Assembly: GCF_006476045.1 (NCBI RefSeq)
Contig: NZ_SRZY01000004.1
Location: 1-50,138, forward strand
Reading direction: 5' to 3'
DNA: 50,138 nucleotides
DNA from: Sphingobacterium lumbrici
GTDB lineage: Bacteria > Bacteroidota > Bacteroidia > Sphingobacteriales > Sphingobacteriaceae
The notes under the pieces were generated by a model. The model worked only from the letters and a program-made list of their open reading frames with translations. It ran no database searches and was not told the origin of the DNA. The translations under genes and the position numbers were made by a program. Below are positions 16,545 through 26,288 of this stretch, in pieces (position 1 is the stretch's first letter; every line of letters starts with the position of its first letter).

Positions 16545-17729
16545 TTAAATGCCTAGCTTCGATCTAATTTCTTTTTGTATAGAATTTTTATGGACTAGGA
16601 TTGAAATTGTTTTATAGCGAACAAATTCTTTCGTAACATACATATATCCTTTATAATCGTTGGATTCACCCCATGAATTTTTAACGATATAGTATTCTTT
16701 TCCATTTTGATCTTTTACTATTCCTACGATGTGCATACCATGATCATCGGTTGTTGAGTAATCATCAAATGCAGTCTGACGTTGAGCAGGAGTAATTTTT
16801 GCTTCTGGTTTCGGGCCATTAAACATGTTTTCCTGTTCTTCTTTTGTCATCTGCTCAACCGGTTTTTCAGGAACAAATGCTACACCATTTTTCCAGCTAA
16901 AGGATTTTTCTGATACATCAGAAGCCCATGCTACCGTATATCCATTCTGTAAGGCATTATCAATAATGCTTGTCAAATCGTTGATTTGTACATTATAAAA
17001 GCTCTCAAAAGACCAGTTGTCTGGAATAAGAAGGACAAATGGTTTGTAATATGCATAAGCATCAAATGAAGATATACCTACATAGTCGTCCGGATTGATA
17101 CCTACAACTTGATCTGCCCATGTACGTGGTGTGTATGTTTTACCATTGTATTGGAATTCTTTAGGAGGAGTTCCCAAATAAGCGTTCATTACCCCTGTTA
17201 CGGCATTTTGCCAGTTAGGTGTTAATTTTTTGTTTTTCACAATATTCTCGTTCATACCTTGTACGATATTGCTCATTTCTGAGAAATTGTTTCGGGTTTG
17301 TCCTTCTTGGAGTCCAGTGTACACTTCTCTGGGTACAGCTCCGTATTGACGGAATATTGTTAACACGTCATGTAATTGACCACCCTCGCCTTGAGCTTGG
17401 TCACCATGTAGTCTTACGTAATTTTTGGCTTTTTCTAGATAGGTATAGTAGGCTGTGAAGATCTGAGAAATCTCAATAGGTTGTTTTCCCATTCGAATCA
17501 TTTCAGATTCAAGGAAAGAGTTTCCAGAATAGGACCAACATGTACCTGATGAACCTTGATCTTTAATGGAAGTATTTCTAAGGTTGATAACCTCAGTGAA
17601 GGTAAAACCTTCTTTACTTTTGTCACTTACATTCGTCTTTAAAGCATTAATTAGATTGTCCTGTGCATACGAATGAGCCGTGTAGGACAACAATGCGGCT
17701 GCAACAAATAGAGATTTTCTCCAATTCAT
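16545..17729 (-). CDS. secreted C1-family aminopeptidase (bleomycin hydrolase-like)
   Basis: A papain-fold cysteine peptidase of the C1B/PepC type. The catalytic residues are visible: Gln58 and Cys64 in KDQGSSGTCWSYSG, His330 in DDHGMHIVG, and Asn351 in VKNSWGE. Unlike cytosolic PepC it carries a Sec signal peptide (MNWRKSLFVAAALLSYTAHSYA, cleavage near 22), so it acts in the periplasm or outside. Length is 394 residues, slightly shorter than PepC (about 445). It is probably involved in peptide trimming; substrates are inferred. The next upstream gene is an operator-linked orphan histidine kinase about 75 nt away on the same strand. Confidence 0.9.
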   Translation of the reverse strand: MNWRKSLFVAAALLSYTAHSYAQDNLINALKTNVSDKSKEGFTFTEVINLRNTSIKDQGSSGTCWSYSGNSFLESEMIRMGKQPIEISQIFTAYYTYLEKAKNYVRLHGDQAQGEGGQLHDVLTIFRQYGAVPREVYTGLQEGQTRNNFSEMSNIVQGMNENIVKNKKLTPNWQNAVTGVMNAYLGTPPKEFQYNGKTYTPRTWADQVVGINPDDYVGISSFDAYAYYKPFVLLIPDNWSFESFYNVQINDLTSIIDNALQNGYTVAWASDVSEKSFSWKNGVAFVPEKPVEQMTKEEQENMFNGPKPEAKITPAQRQTAFDDYSTTDDHGMHIVGIVKDQNGKEYYIVKNSWGESNDYKGYMYVTKEFVRYKTISILVHKNSIQKEIRSKLGI

Positions 17730-17804
17730 AATTTATTAAAATTTAATTCGCACGAATATAGTTGATTAAACAATTATTTCTTTGCTGTTTTTGTAAAAAT
17801 ATTA

Positions 17805-20800
17805 TTATAAGTCTTCGGGTTCATTTATTAACGGCAGCTGAATATAGAAAGTTGTTCCAATATTTAATTCGGTTTCAAATTTAATACTTCCGCCCATTCC
17901 ATCAATAGTTTGTTTTACAAAGGCGAGTCCTAATCCTGTGCCTGAGCTTTTAGTGGTAAAGTTTGGTCTAAATATATTGGGTAAAGCATCGTCTGCTATG
18001 CCTAATCCGTTATCCTTAACTTGTACTTCTATCCAATAATCTGGCATGGGATTGATTAAAATGGCAATCCGGTGTTTGCGTTTTGTAGGACTAGCTTCAA
18101 TGGCATTTTTGATCAGGTTATTGAATGATCTCAGTAATTGGTTGCGGTCTCCCAATACGGTAATGCTTTTTAAGTTGGTATTATTAGCCAGTTGAATGAC
18201 GGTATTATGATTATTGTTGTATAAATCGATAGATTTTGATATTTTTTCGATTAGATTAATTTCAACTAACTTGGTCTCAGGTAGTTTTGCAAAGGCAGAG
18301 AATTCAGATGCAATGCGTGATAGCGCGTCTATTTGTTCAATAAAAGAAGTCGATATGCGTTCGAATCGTTCCTCCAGTTTGGGGTCTTTTTCATAGAAAG
18401 ATCGGCTAAGTTGTTGGATACCCAATTTCATGGGGGTAAGTGGGTTTTTTATTTCGTGGGCAATCTGTTTTGCCATTTCTCGCCAGGTTATTTCTCGTTC
18501 TGCATTTCGAAGCTGTTTGGCATTTTCCTCTAGTTTAATCAACATATAATTATATTCCTTAATTAAGGCGCCTATTTCATCATTTTTCTCCCAGTATAGT
18601 GGTTCATTTGGTTTACCGCTTAAATTTGTCTGAGATAATTTTTTACTAATAATATTAAGTGGTGCTGTAATTTTGTTGGATATAAATGCTGAGAAGAACG
18701 CAAAGGCAATAATAATAATGGTATAGATGTTCAGAATGGTATTCAGAATAATATTCTGATTCGAAGTGTCTTCTTTTTTAGCAGCATAGTAGGGGACACT
18801 CAAATAGGCAATCGTCTGGTATTCACTGTTTCGAATGGTGGAATAGGTAGCAGAATATACGAAATTTGCTATCCTTTCCGTGTGTAAAGTTTCTGTCTTT
18901 TTCAGTACATTTAGATCAATATACGCATCTTGATTGATGTACTCGGATAATAATTTTTGATCATAAATCTTGGGTTGTGTCGAATAAATTAATTTTCCGT
19001 TCTTATTGTATAAATTAAAGTCGGTGACGAGAATATCGGTGAGATACTGAAGAATGCTTTCCAACCGATCAAGGGGAACTGTATTGGAATATGAAATTGT
19101 ATTTTCTATCCGCTTACTTACTTCAGAAATATAATTCAATCTGTCATTTTTCTTATTGTTTTCAGACTGATAACTTATGCTGAAAAAAGTAATAATGCCG
19201 GAAATAATAATAGCAAATAATACGGATGCGACGACCAGCGTTTGTATGCGTGTACTATATTGAATATTACTGAACAGTAATCGGAATTGATATTTTAGGT
19301 TTTTAAATTTAAATCTTTTTGAGCTGAAAACAGCATATATTGAATTAAAGAACTTTAATATGGTCGTCGAAATGTATAAAATTAAAAAGGAAAGTGATAC
19401 CACCGCTATAAATTCCCAATAGGATTGAAAGGGTTTACTTACAATAATAGTCGTAAAAGAATTGGGTTTATACAGCATGTGGTGGAAACCAAAGCTATCA
19501 TTTAATTTGATAAATTCATTTTCATTTTTAGGATATTCTTTGTCTGTATTTGGATAAGTGTATTTTCCATTTTGGGTAATGAGAGATCCATTTTTGTACA
19601 GTGCAAAGCTATCTTTATTGATGTTCTCCTGATTAATAAAGTTTAGTCTGTTATCCGTTAGAATAACGGGGTAGGGAATGGTTGGACTGAATGCTTTGTT
19701 TTTGAAATTTAGAAACAACAATGCGTTTTGTGTTTCACTAATGGGGAGGGCTATTTGGGCAAAATATTCATGTGTGCCGATTTCACTCGCGACTTTGTAA
19801 AAGTATTCTGTTTCATTTAGACGAGATGATCTGCTGATCACTTTTTCTCGATATTCATCTATTTTGTTTTTATTGTAATTCCCCAGTGAATTATTGTCCA
19901 AATAATAATAGCCTTGGAATTCATATTTGGAAAGGTATCCACTTAAATATTGTCTTTTTATATATTCATCGATAAAACTAACTTCTTTAGCGGAAATACC
20001 TAACGTAAAGAGATGTTTTAGTTTTTGGTCATTCAGGATGTCATCTTCGATCTCGCTGAATAAGGTAATGGCATTTATGTCATCTTCGGCTTCTAGATTG
20101 GCCAAGATAAGCTTCATCTCTTCTTCTTGGTTGATTTTCCAAGCTTCTGTGTATTTTATGGTAGAAATCAAGGCTATTAATACTAAAGCTGCAATGTGAG
20201 AAGAGAAGTTGCTCTCATGTATTTTGTGATTATCAAAGGACCTGATCATAATCAATAGCGCTACAATAACATTGAATAAGCTAAGGTCTTCGCAGAGTGC
20301 TGAAATGATGATCGCTTGTACCAATACAAATAATTGGATATTGAGATTGGTAGTAGTTTTTTCTACTATTTTTTTACCCAAGTCTAGCACCAGATCAGAG
20401 AAGACGACTAATGACAATACATTTAGACAATAAATAGCAGTAAATACAAGAGTAATAGAATTCAGGTCTAGTAAATGGGTTAAGTCATTATTCCTTACCG
20501 AAGTATTTGTCGTTAATGTGTTCAGTTGAAAAAAAACAGCATTAAAAAGCAAGTATAATAAGGATAGTAGTAGATAATAGACTACTGTTCCTCTAACTGT
20601 TTTTATAATTGATTGGGGAATGGTGAGAAACTTCTTAATGGAGATAAGGTAGCAAATAAACCATAGCATACTTATGCTATTGATAATAAACGCCCACAGG
20701 TGAGGGAAGAATTTATTATAGGCATAGTACTTTGGGTCAAAAATTGCTAAGCTTGAATTCTGTGCAAGCCAATTTGTTTCTAGATCTACTAATCGTATTC

Positions 20801-21551
20801 CGATGATAACAGCTGCAAACAATAATACAGACAACCAACTTCTGCCTTTTTTTGCTAGTTCATAGCAGATATTACTCATCAGAATAGTAAAGAGCAATGT
20901 GCCGAAAATCCAGCAAATAAATTGGATTTGAATAAAAATATTATTGTGTTTTCCAGGTTTTAATTTTACGGAAAAGAGATATGTTTTATTTTTAGAATAG
21001 ATATTCCGAATACTTCCGGTATCATTAAATTCAGCAATTTCTAAATTCTCCGTTTTCAATATCCAATCAAAAAAGGAGTTTTTTAGATATTCATTATTTG
21101 TGTTAAAATTTCTTTTAACAGGTAGTAGTGCTAATACCGTTATATTTCCGTCTATTTGTTTTTGTCGAACAATAAATGAACGATTATCTGATTTGATGAA
21201 ATTTATATCGTTTTTTAGACCGCTGTGCGTCTCTGGTACGTACACGTTCGAAACCCAATAAACGGGTTTATTATTTTTATATATATAAAGATGTATAGAT
21301 TGTTTCGCGTAATTTTTAGCATATCCTCTTACTTGAAGGGGGTATCTTTCAAAGTTGCTCAGTGTTTTTAATAATAGGGTATCCGAGAAAAGCTTGTTAA
21401 TGACATCTTCCTTTTGATGAATATTCTTGGTTAGGGTTTTTGCGTCAAGTTCCAAAAGATCTTGTTTACCTACTCGATTGTGAACGGTAATGGCCGTTGC
21501 TACGAAACATAAGGTAAGAAGAAGTAATAGAATTCGAATTTTATATCCCAT
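17805..21551 (-). CDS. large multi-membrane hybrid-sensor-type orphan histidine kinase
   Basis: A 1249-residue sensor kinase. The N-terminus has one TM helix (MGYKIRILLLLLTL) and an extracytoplasmic domain, then a block of about seven TM helices (roughly residues 210-480). A second sensor region, more TM helices (near 740, 800 and 960) and a HAMP-like linker follow. The core has the H-box QIAHEIKNPLTPMKLGIQQL, N-box NNLIKNAIEASP, G1 DNGLGIADD, F box IFRPNFTTK and G2 GTGLGLAFV, so it should autophosphorylate. No response regulator is adjacent, so its partner is unknown. The ATG at 21551 (MGYKIR) is preferred: longer frames start inside the palindromic promoter at 21581-21612 and give the false N-terminus MQSILSKF. 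No receiver domain is present. Confidence 0.9.
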   Translation of the reverse strand: MGYKIRILLLLLTLCFVATAITVHNRVGKQDLLELDAKTLTKNIHQKEDVINKLFSDTLLLKTLSNFERYPLQVRGYAKNYAKQSIHLYIYKNNKPVYWVSNVYVPETHSGLKNDINFIKSDNRSFIVRQKQIDGNITVLALLPVKRNFNTNNEYLKNSFFDWILKTENLEIAEFNDTGSIRNIYSKNKTYLFSVKLKPGKHNNIFIQIQFICWIFGTLLFTILMSNICYELAKKGRSWLSVLLFAAVIIGIRLVDLETNWLAQNSSLAIFDPKYYAYNKFFPHLWAFIINSISMLWFICYLISIKKFLTIPQSIIKTVRGTVVYYLLLSLLYLLFNAVFFQLNTLTTNTSVRNNDLTHLLDLNSITLVFTAIYCLNVLSLVVFSDLVLDLGKKIVEKTTTNLNIQLFVLVQAIIISALCEDLSLFNVIVALLIMIRSFDNHKIHESNFSSHIAALVLIALISTIKYTEAWKINQEEEMKLILANLEAEDDINAITLFSEIEDDILNDQKLKHLFTLGISAKEVSFIDEYIKRQYLSGYLSKYEFQGYYYLDNNSLGNYNKNKIDEYREKVISRSSRLNETEYFYKVASEIGTHEYFAQIALPISETQNALLFLNFKNKAFSPTIPYPVILTDNRLNFINQENINKDSFALYKNGSLITQNGKYTYPNTDKEYPKNENEFIKLNDSFGFHHMLYKPNSFTTIIVSKPFQSYWEFIAVVSLSFLILYISTTILKFFNSIYAVFSSKRFKFKNLKYQFRLLFSNIQYSTRIQTLVVASVLFAIIISGIITFFSISYQSENNKKNDRLNYISEVSKRIENTISYSNTVPLDRLESILQYLTDILVTDFNLYNKNGKLIYSTQPKIYDQKLLSEYINQDAYIDLNVLKKTETLHTERIANFVYSATYSTIRNSEYQTIAYLSVPYYAAKKEDTSNQNIILNTILNIYTIIIIAFAFFSAFISNKITAPLNIISKKLSQTNLSGKPNEPLYWEKNDEIGALIKEYNYMLIKLEENAKQLRNAEREITWREMAKQIAHEIKNPLTPMKLGIQQLSRSFYEKDPKLEERFERISTSFIEQIDALSRIASEFSAFAKLPETKLVEINLIEKISKSIDLYNNNHNTVIQLANNTNLKSITVLGDRNQLLRSFNNLIKNAIEASPTKRKHRIAILINPMPDYWIEVQVKDNGLGIADDALPNIFRPNFTTKSSGTGLGLAFVKQTIDGMGGSIKFETELNIGTTFYIQLPLINEPEDL

Positions 21552-21580
21552 TTTAAGATTGGCTATGCAATTAAACATAG

Positions 21581-21612
21581 TAAACTTAGATAAAATGCTT
21601 TGCATTCACGAA
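21581..21612 (-). promoter_or_regulatory. repeated promoter/operator element, copy 2 (histidine kinase)
   Basis: On the minus strand this has TTCG, a 20-nt spacer with the palindrome AATGCAAAGCATT (21594-21606), and the -7 box TAAGTTTA. It agrees with the other two copies at 30 of 32 positions each. The predicted transcript starts near 21574, about 23 nt before the ATG at 21551. Confidence 0.75.
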
Positions 21613-21716
21613 TACCAAATCGAAAAAATTATATTTTCGATTTACCTGCGGTGAGCTCCTTGCGGTCGGTTTTCCTCTGCCTTCGAGAACTTATTTACAG
21701 AGGAAATATAACTAAA

Positions 21717-21748
21717 AAAGTCCTCGTAAATATTTTTACGAGGACTTT
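21717..21748 (-). terminator. terminator of the sdh operon
   Basis: A perfect 14-bp stem AAAGTCCTCGTAAA/TTTACGAGGACTTT has a 4-nt loop and A/T-rich flanks that give a T-run on the minus strand. It starts 22 nt after the sdhB stop. Confidence 0.9.
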
Positions 21749-21770
21749 AAATGGTATAATATAGAAGAAA

Positions 21771-22544
21771 TTAATTATGAATATCTTCTTCTCTAAAGAA
21801 TTTTGCTGTCAAATATTCTCTATTCATACGAGCGATATTTGTTAATTTAATACCCTTAGGACATTCCGCTTCGCAAGCCCCTGTATTTGTACAGTTACCG
21901 AAACCTTCTGCATCCATTTGATCTACCATAGCTTGGGCACGTTCATAGCGTTCGGTTTGACCTTGAGGTAATAAGGCAAATTGGGATATTTTGGCCGACA
22001 CAAAAAGCATAGCGGAAGCATTTTTACAGGCTGCTACGCAAGCTCCACATCCGATACAAGTAGCCGATTCAAATGCTTCATCAGCAATGCGTTTTGGGAT
22101 TAAGATATTGTTTGCGTCCTGAACTCCACCTGTGTTTACATTTACATATCCTCCGGCTTGTTGGATGCGATCAAATGCTGTACGGTCTACCGCCAAATCT
22201 TTCAATACAGGGAAAGCAGCTGCTCTCCAAGGTTCGATGACAATAGTTTGTCCATCATGAAATGAACGCATGTGAAGCTGACAAGTCGTGATTCCGTATT
22301 TAGGTCCATGAGGGCGGCCGTTAATTACTAACGAACACATGCCACAGATTCCTTCGCGACAGTCATGATCAAAATATATAGGATCTTCTCCTTTACGTGT
22401 TAGATCATCGTTTACAATGTCAAGCATCTCTAAGAAGGACATATCATCTGCAATGTCATTTGCTTGAATAGTCACGAATTGACCTTTCGATTTATCATTT
22501 TTTTGACGCCATACTTTCAGCGTTAAATTCATATGTGCACTCAT
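21771..22544 (-). CDS. sdhB: succinate dehydrogenase/fumarate reductase iron-sulfur subunit
   Basis: The electron-transfer subunit of complex II, between the flavoprotein and the membrane quinone site. The [2Fe-2S] domain is shown by [18 protein letters not shown] and the later [10 protein letters not shown]. The C-terminal ferredoxin part has [18 protein letters not shown] and [15 protein letters not shown] for the [4Fe-4S] and [3Fe-4S] clusters. Length is 257 residues. It is the last gene of sdhC-sdhA-sdhB, separated from sdhA by a 117-nt spacer full of short repeats, unusually long for this operon. The start at ATG 22544 ([12 protein letters not shown]) is plausible; MNLTLKVW (Met5) is an alternative. 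Confidence 0.96.
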   Translation of the reverse strand: MSAHMNLTLKVWRQKNDKSKGQFVTIQANDIADDMSFLEMLDIVNDDLTRKGEDPIYFDHDCREGICGMCSLVINGRPHGPKYGITTCQLHMRSFHDGQTIVIEPWRAAAFPVLKDLAVDRTAFDRIQQAGGYVNVNTGGVQDANNILIPKRIADEAFESATCIGCGACVAACKNASAMLFVSAKISQFALLPQGQTERYERAQAMVDQMDAEGFGNCTNTGACEAECPKGIKLTNIARMNREYLTAKFFREEDIHN

Positions 22545-22552
22545 ATCTATAT

Positions 22553-22672
22553 AGTATTGAGTATTGAGTATTGAGTATTAAGTATCGTGCATGCCTTTTG
22601 GTGGGATGGTATTAAGTATAGAGGTCTTCTATACTTTGTACTTAATACGTTGTACTCCATACTATTTATAAC
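22553..22672. repeat. short tandem/inverted repeat block between sdhA and sdhB
   Basis: About four tandem copies of an AGTATTG/AGTATTA unit lie at 22553-22585. They are followed by an imperfect hairpin: GTATTAAG and TATAGA pair with TCTATA and CTTAATAC (about 22609-22650). The A/T-rich units resemble intergenic repeats of Bacteroidota chromosomes. The block lies inside the sdh operon, where it could act as a transcript-processing or stability element. Confidence 0.6.
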
Positions 22673-24596
22673 TTCTTTGTGTTAACTTAACGTTTTCGAA
22701 TACTAATTCTTCTTTGTGAAGAACTTCTGGTTGATCGTTACCTTTATACTCCCATGCTGATACGTACGTGAATTCTTCATCGATACGTAATGCTTCACCT
22801 TCTTCAGTTTGTGACTCTAAACGGAAGTGTCCTCCACAAGATTCTCTACGATTCAATGCGTCATCTACCATTAGTTCTCCCAGTTCAATAAAGTCGGCTA
22901 CCCGGCCTGCTTTTTCAAGAGACATATTCAATTCTTCGTTCTCACCTAAAACTTTGGTATTACTCCAGAATTCTTTTTTCAATTCTTGGATTAACCCTTT
23001 GGCTTTAGTAAGTCCTTCGGCAGTACGTGCCATACCACAGTACTCCCACATGATATGACCCAATTCTTTGTGAATGTCGTCAACAGTTTTTTTACCTTTT
23101 AATGCTAATAAGGCATTAATTTTTTGCTCTACTTCTTGACGGGTTTGTTCGAATGCCGGATGATTTTTATCTACTGGATTAAAGTTTCCTAATTTTGCTA
23201 AATAATCACCGACTGTGTACGGAATTACGAAATAACCATCTGACAAACCTTGCATTAATGCAGAAGCACCTAGACGATTAGCACCGTGGTCAGAGAAGTT
23301 ACATTCTCCTAGTGCATAAAGACCTGGAACTGTTGTCATCAAATTGTAGTCTACCCACACACCACCCATGGTATAGTGAACGGCAGGATAGATACGCATG
23401 GGTTGTTTATAAGGATTCTCGTCAGTGATCTGGTAGTACATGTCAAATAAATTGCCATATTTAGCACGTACCGTATCTTCGCCTAAACGTTGGATAGCGT
23501 CTGCAAAATCTAGAAATACAGCGACACCTGATTTACCTACACCTCGGCCATCATCTACGGCTTCTTTTGCATTCCTTGAGGCTACGTCACGAGGAACCAA
23601 ATTACCGAATGAAGGGTATTTACGCTCTAAGAAGTAATCTCTGTCATCTTCTTTAATATCTGCTGCTTTCAGTTCTCCTTTTCGCAATTTAGCGGCTAAT
23701 TCTGTTGTTTTAGGAACCCATACACGACCATCATTGCGTAATGATTCTGACATTAATGTCAATTTGGACTGGTGGTCGCCTGTCACAGGAATACAAGTAG
23801 GGTGAATTTGCGTATAACAAGGATTTGCAAAGAAAGCTCCACGTTTGTGAGCTCTCCAAGCTGCCGTTACGTTACATCCCATTGCATTTGTAGACAAGAA
23901 GAATACGTTTCCATATCCACCTGTACACAATAATACGGCATGTCCTTCGTGAGCTTCGATTTTCCCAGTTACCATATCACGGGTGATGATACCACGTGCC
24001 TGCCCATCAACCTTCACGAGGTCAAGCATTTCATGACGAGTGTACGATTGAACTTTACCTTTTTGAATTTGACGATTTAACGCGGAATATGCACCCAATA
24101 AAAGTTGTTGTCCTGTCTGTCCACGTGCATAAAATGTACGTGATACTTGTGCACCTCCAAATGAGCGGTTGTCCAGTAATCCTCCATATTCACGCGCAAA
24201 AGGTACGCCTTGAGCAACACATTGGTCGATAATACTTGTCGACACTTCGGCTAAACGGTAAACGTTAGCTTCACGTGCACGATAGTCTCCACCTTTGATC
24301 GTGTCATAGAATAAACGGAAGACGGAGTCTCCGTCATTTTGATAATCTTTTGCGGCATTAATACCACCTTGTGCTGCAATTGAGTGTGCACGGCGAGGAG
24401 AATCTTGGTAACAAAATGTTTTTACATTGTAGCCTAATTCTGCCAGTGAGGCAGCAGCAGAAGCTCCGGCTAAACCTGTGCCAACAACGATAATTGTAAA
24501 TTTACGTTTGTTAGCCGGGTTAACTAGCTTCATTTCAAATTTATGTTTTGACCATTTTTCAGCCAATGGGCCTGCAGGTACTTTTGAATCTAACAT
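22662..24596 (-). CDS. sdhA: succinate dehydrogenase/fumarate reductase flavoprotein subunit
   Basis: The catalytic subunit that oxidises succinate or reduces fumarate with covalent FAD. The N-terminal Rossmann motif is [19 protein letters not shown], and the flavin-linking His region is [14 protein letters not shown]. Substrate and proton-shuttle regions [18 protein letters not shown] and [12 protein letters not shown] are present, with FAD-binding [20 protein letters not shown]. Length is 644 residues, typical of the Bacteroidota B-type enzyme, which often runs as quinol:fumarate reductase too; direction in vivo is not visible. The gap to sdhC upstream is 48 nt. Confidence 0.97.
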   Translation of the reverse strand: MLDSKVPAGPLAEKWSKHKFEMKLVNPANKRKFTIIVVGTGLAGASAAASLAELGYNVKTFCYQDSPRRAHSIAAQGGINAAKDYQNDGDSVFRLFYDTIKGGDYRAREANVYRLAEVSTSIIDQCVAQGVPFAREYGGLLDNRSFGGAQVSRTFYARGQTGQQLLLGAYSALNRQIQKGKVQSYTRHEMLDLVKVDGQARGIITRDMVTGKIEAHEGHAVLLCTGGYGNVFFLSTNAMGCNVTAAWRAHKRGAFFANPCYTQIHPTCIPVTGDHQSKLTLMSESLRNDGRVWVPKTTELAAKLRKGELKAADIKEDDRDYFLERKYPSFGNLVPRDVASRNAKEAVDDGRGVGKSGVAVFLDFADAIQRLGEDTVRAKYGNLFDMYYQITDENPYKQPMRIYPAVHYTMGGVWVDYNLMTTVPGLYALGECNFSDHGANRLGASALMQGLSDGYFVIPYTVGDYLAKLGNFNPVDKNHPAFEQTRQEVEQKINALLALKGKKTVDDIHKELGHIMWEYCGMARTAEGLTKAKGLIQELKKEFWSNTKVLGENEELNMSLEKAGRVADFIELGELMVDDALNRRESCGGHFRLESQTEEGEALRIDEEFTYVSAWEYKGNDQPEVLHKEELVFENVKLTQRSYK

Positions 24597-24644
24597 ATTC
24601 TTTATTTATTTTAATAGATTTGCGCAATGCGCTATCTTAAAATA

Positions 24645-25421
24645 TTACTTAATGAAATAAAAATATAATGGCATTAATGCAAATGCAACGGGGATAACAA
24701 TACCAAATATCCAAATCCCTAAAAATCGAATAATAGGCACATATTTCTTATGATTAAAGCCTAATGTTTGAAATGCAGAACCAAAGCCATGTATTAAGTG
24801 AAATGCTAAGGCAGCCATTGCAATAACGTATAACGCAACCAAACAAATGTTTTGGAATGCGAAATCAACTTGTTTGTACAAGTCACGAGCTCTTGTTATC
24901 TCCACACCATTTTCAGTAATTACCGAATATTCCGTGAAATCAGCAGCTTGCAATTCGTGGGTCGTGACGGTGCCTGTAGAAAGGTCTTTATGGTATTCTA
25001 CATAAGGTACCTGATCGTTATGGTATTTCCACCAAAAGTTTTGTAAATGAGTAGCTAAAAATACTAAAATGATAGTACCTAATATACCCATATTGCGAGA
25101 ATTCCATTTACTGTTTGCTTGGCCATTATATTGTTTATATCCAACAGGCCTAGCTTTTTTATTATTCATCGACAATACTATTGCATAAACAGCATGAATG
25201 ATAATAGAAGCATAAAGTAAGTAAGAAACTACTTTAATAGGTGTAAAATGTGTCATGAAATATGCGTAATTATTAAACGCATACCCGTCATCGCATTTAA
25301 ATAACTGCAAGTTACCGATCAAGTGAATAACTAAGAACGTACATAAAAATAGTCCTGTTAAGCTCATGATCAATTTCTTCCCAATAGAAGAACTTAAAAC
25401 TGGCTTTGATTTACTACTCAT
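24645..25421 (-). CDS. sdhC: succinate dehydrogenase cytochrome b subunit (B-type)
   Basis: The single membrane anchor of a B-type complex II, with five TM helices and two haem b groups expected. The 258-residue length, GKKLIMSLTGLFLCTFLVIHLIGNLQLF near the N-terminus (read as two segments), a His in the second helix (SIIIHAVYAI) and LAFHLIHGFGSAFQTLG near 210 fit the family and provide candidate haem ligands. It is the first gene of the operon. A -7 box TATTTTTG (25446-25453) predicts a leader of about 17 nt. The only start consistent with that is ATG 25421 (MSSKSKPVLSSS). Confidence 0.93.
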   Translation of the reverse strand: MSSKSKPVLSSSIGKKLIMSLTGLFLCTFLVIHLIGNLQLFKCDDGYAFNNYAYFMTHFTPIKVVSYLLYASIIIHAVYAIVLSMNNKKARPVGYKQYNGQANSKWNSRNMGILGTIILVFLATHLQNFWWKYHNDQVPYVEYHKDLSTGTVTTHELQAADFTEYSVITENGVEITRARDLYKQVDFAFQNICLVALYVIAMAALAFHLIHGFGSAFQTLGFNHKKYVPIIRFLGIWIFGIVIPVAFALMPLYFYFIK

Positions 25422-25445
25422 TATCCTTATAATTTATTTTAAGTG

Positions 25446-25453
25446 CAAAAATA
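25446..25453 (-). promoter_or_regulatory. -7 promoter element for sdhCAB
   Basis: On the minus strand the sequence is TATTTTTG, a match to TAnnTTTG, about 25 nt before the sdhC start. No well-spaced -33 TTG is seen. Confidence 0.5.
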
Positions 25454-25527
25454 TCTATTTACTTTATAATAAATCCTGTTATAATACAAAAACCTATAAT
25501 TTAGAATTGTTCTAATCTTTTGGTATG

Positions 25528-25609
25528 AAAAAGGAGGTGTCTAAGTCCAGTGTTCCCAAAAGTTAGATACTTTTTTGGGGACACTGCATTTTTAGACAGC
25601 CTCCTTTTT
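25528..25609. repeat. nested inverted repeat (terminator with a second hairpin in its loop)
   Basis: The outer arms AAAAAGGAGG...TCTAA (25528-25544) pair with TTAGAC...CCTCCTTTTT (about 25591-25609). Inside, CAGTGTTCCCAAAAGT pairs with ACTTTTTTGGGGACACTG around a TAGAT loop, with two bulged bases. The block lies between the minus-strand stop of the beta-barrel gene (25638) and the sdhC promoter. It is most simply a large terminator, but the nested palindrome is unlike the other terminators here. Confidence 0.75.
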
Positions 25610-25637
25610 AGAGATATTTCTAGTCGGATTATATAGC

Positions 25638-26222
25638 TTATAAGAATGAGTAACCTACGCCTATTGACCACAGTCTAATTTTTTGATCTTGCGATGAACT
25701 ACTAGTCAGGTTGGTAAGTCCATGCTCGTATCTTAGGTCTACCGTTAGTTTGCTGATATCGACTCCGATGCCACCGATAATTCCTGTTGCATTTTTCTTG
25801 TAGTCATTGAAATTTGCCATATTGTTGTATTTAATCTCTCCATCCTGTGCAAATGAAAAAACAGGTCCAGCTTGAATTCTGAAGCCGACCGGGCCTAATC
25901 CGATTCGAGTGCCTAATAGAATTGGAACATCTAAGCTGTTAAATGTTCCTTTTCCAGAATCGGAATCTGTTCCTTCTATTTCAACTTTTTTACTGGAAAA
26001 ATAAGCCTCGGGTTGTAGGTGAAAGCCCGCTATTCCTACACGTCCCCATACACCCAGTTGATAACCGGTTTTTGTATCGGAGTTGAATAATTTACCTTCT
26101 GAGTGTAGCGTGGAAAAGCCTAGTGCTCCTTTTACACCCAGTTTAAACGATGGAAGTAATTGTGCCTGCGAATAAGTTACTGATAGTACACATACAATTG
26201 CTGTAAGTATTAGTTTTTTCAT
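25638..26222 (-). CDS. outer-membrane beta-barrel protein (PorT-like)
   Basis: A 194-residue protein with a signal peptide (MKKLILTAIVCVLSVTYSQA, cleavage near 20). An eight-strand-type barrel pattern follows: LGVKGALGFSTLHSEG, YQLGVWGRVGIAGFHLQPEA, TVDLRYEHGLTNL and the C-terminal aromatic IGVGYSFL. This is the generic PorT/OmpA-like small barrel of Bacteroidota; no specific function is visible. It is divergent from the csbD-like gene with 66 nt between starts, and its transcript should end at the nested hairpin 25528-25609. Confidence 0.8.
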   Translation of the reverse strand: MKKLILTAIVCVLSVTYSQAQLLPSFKLGVKGALGFSTLHSEGKLFNSDTKTGYQLGVWGRVGIAGFHLQPEAYFSSKKVEIEGTDSDSGKGTFNSLDVPILLGTRIGLGPVGFRIQAGPVFSFAQDGEIKYNNMANFNDYKKNATGIIGGIGVDISKLTVDLRYEHGLTNLTSSSSQDQKIRLWSIGVGYSFL

Positions 26223-26288
26223 GCGATAAATGTTAAATTTAGCAACTAAAATAAGAATTAATCCTTAACTAACATAAATGAATATTAT

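Noticed and set aside
22553..22585. The AGTATTG repeats as a CRISPR array
   Set aside because: Units are only 7-10 nt with no spacers between them.
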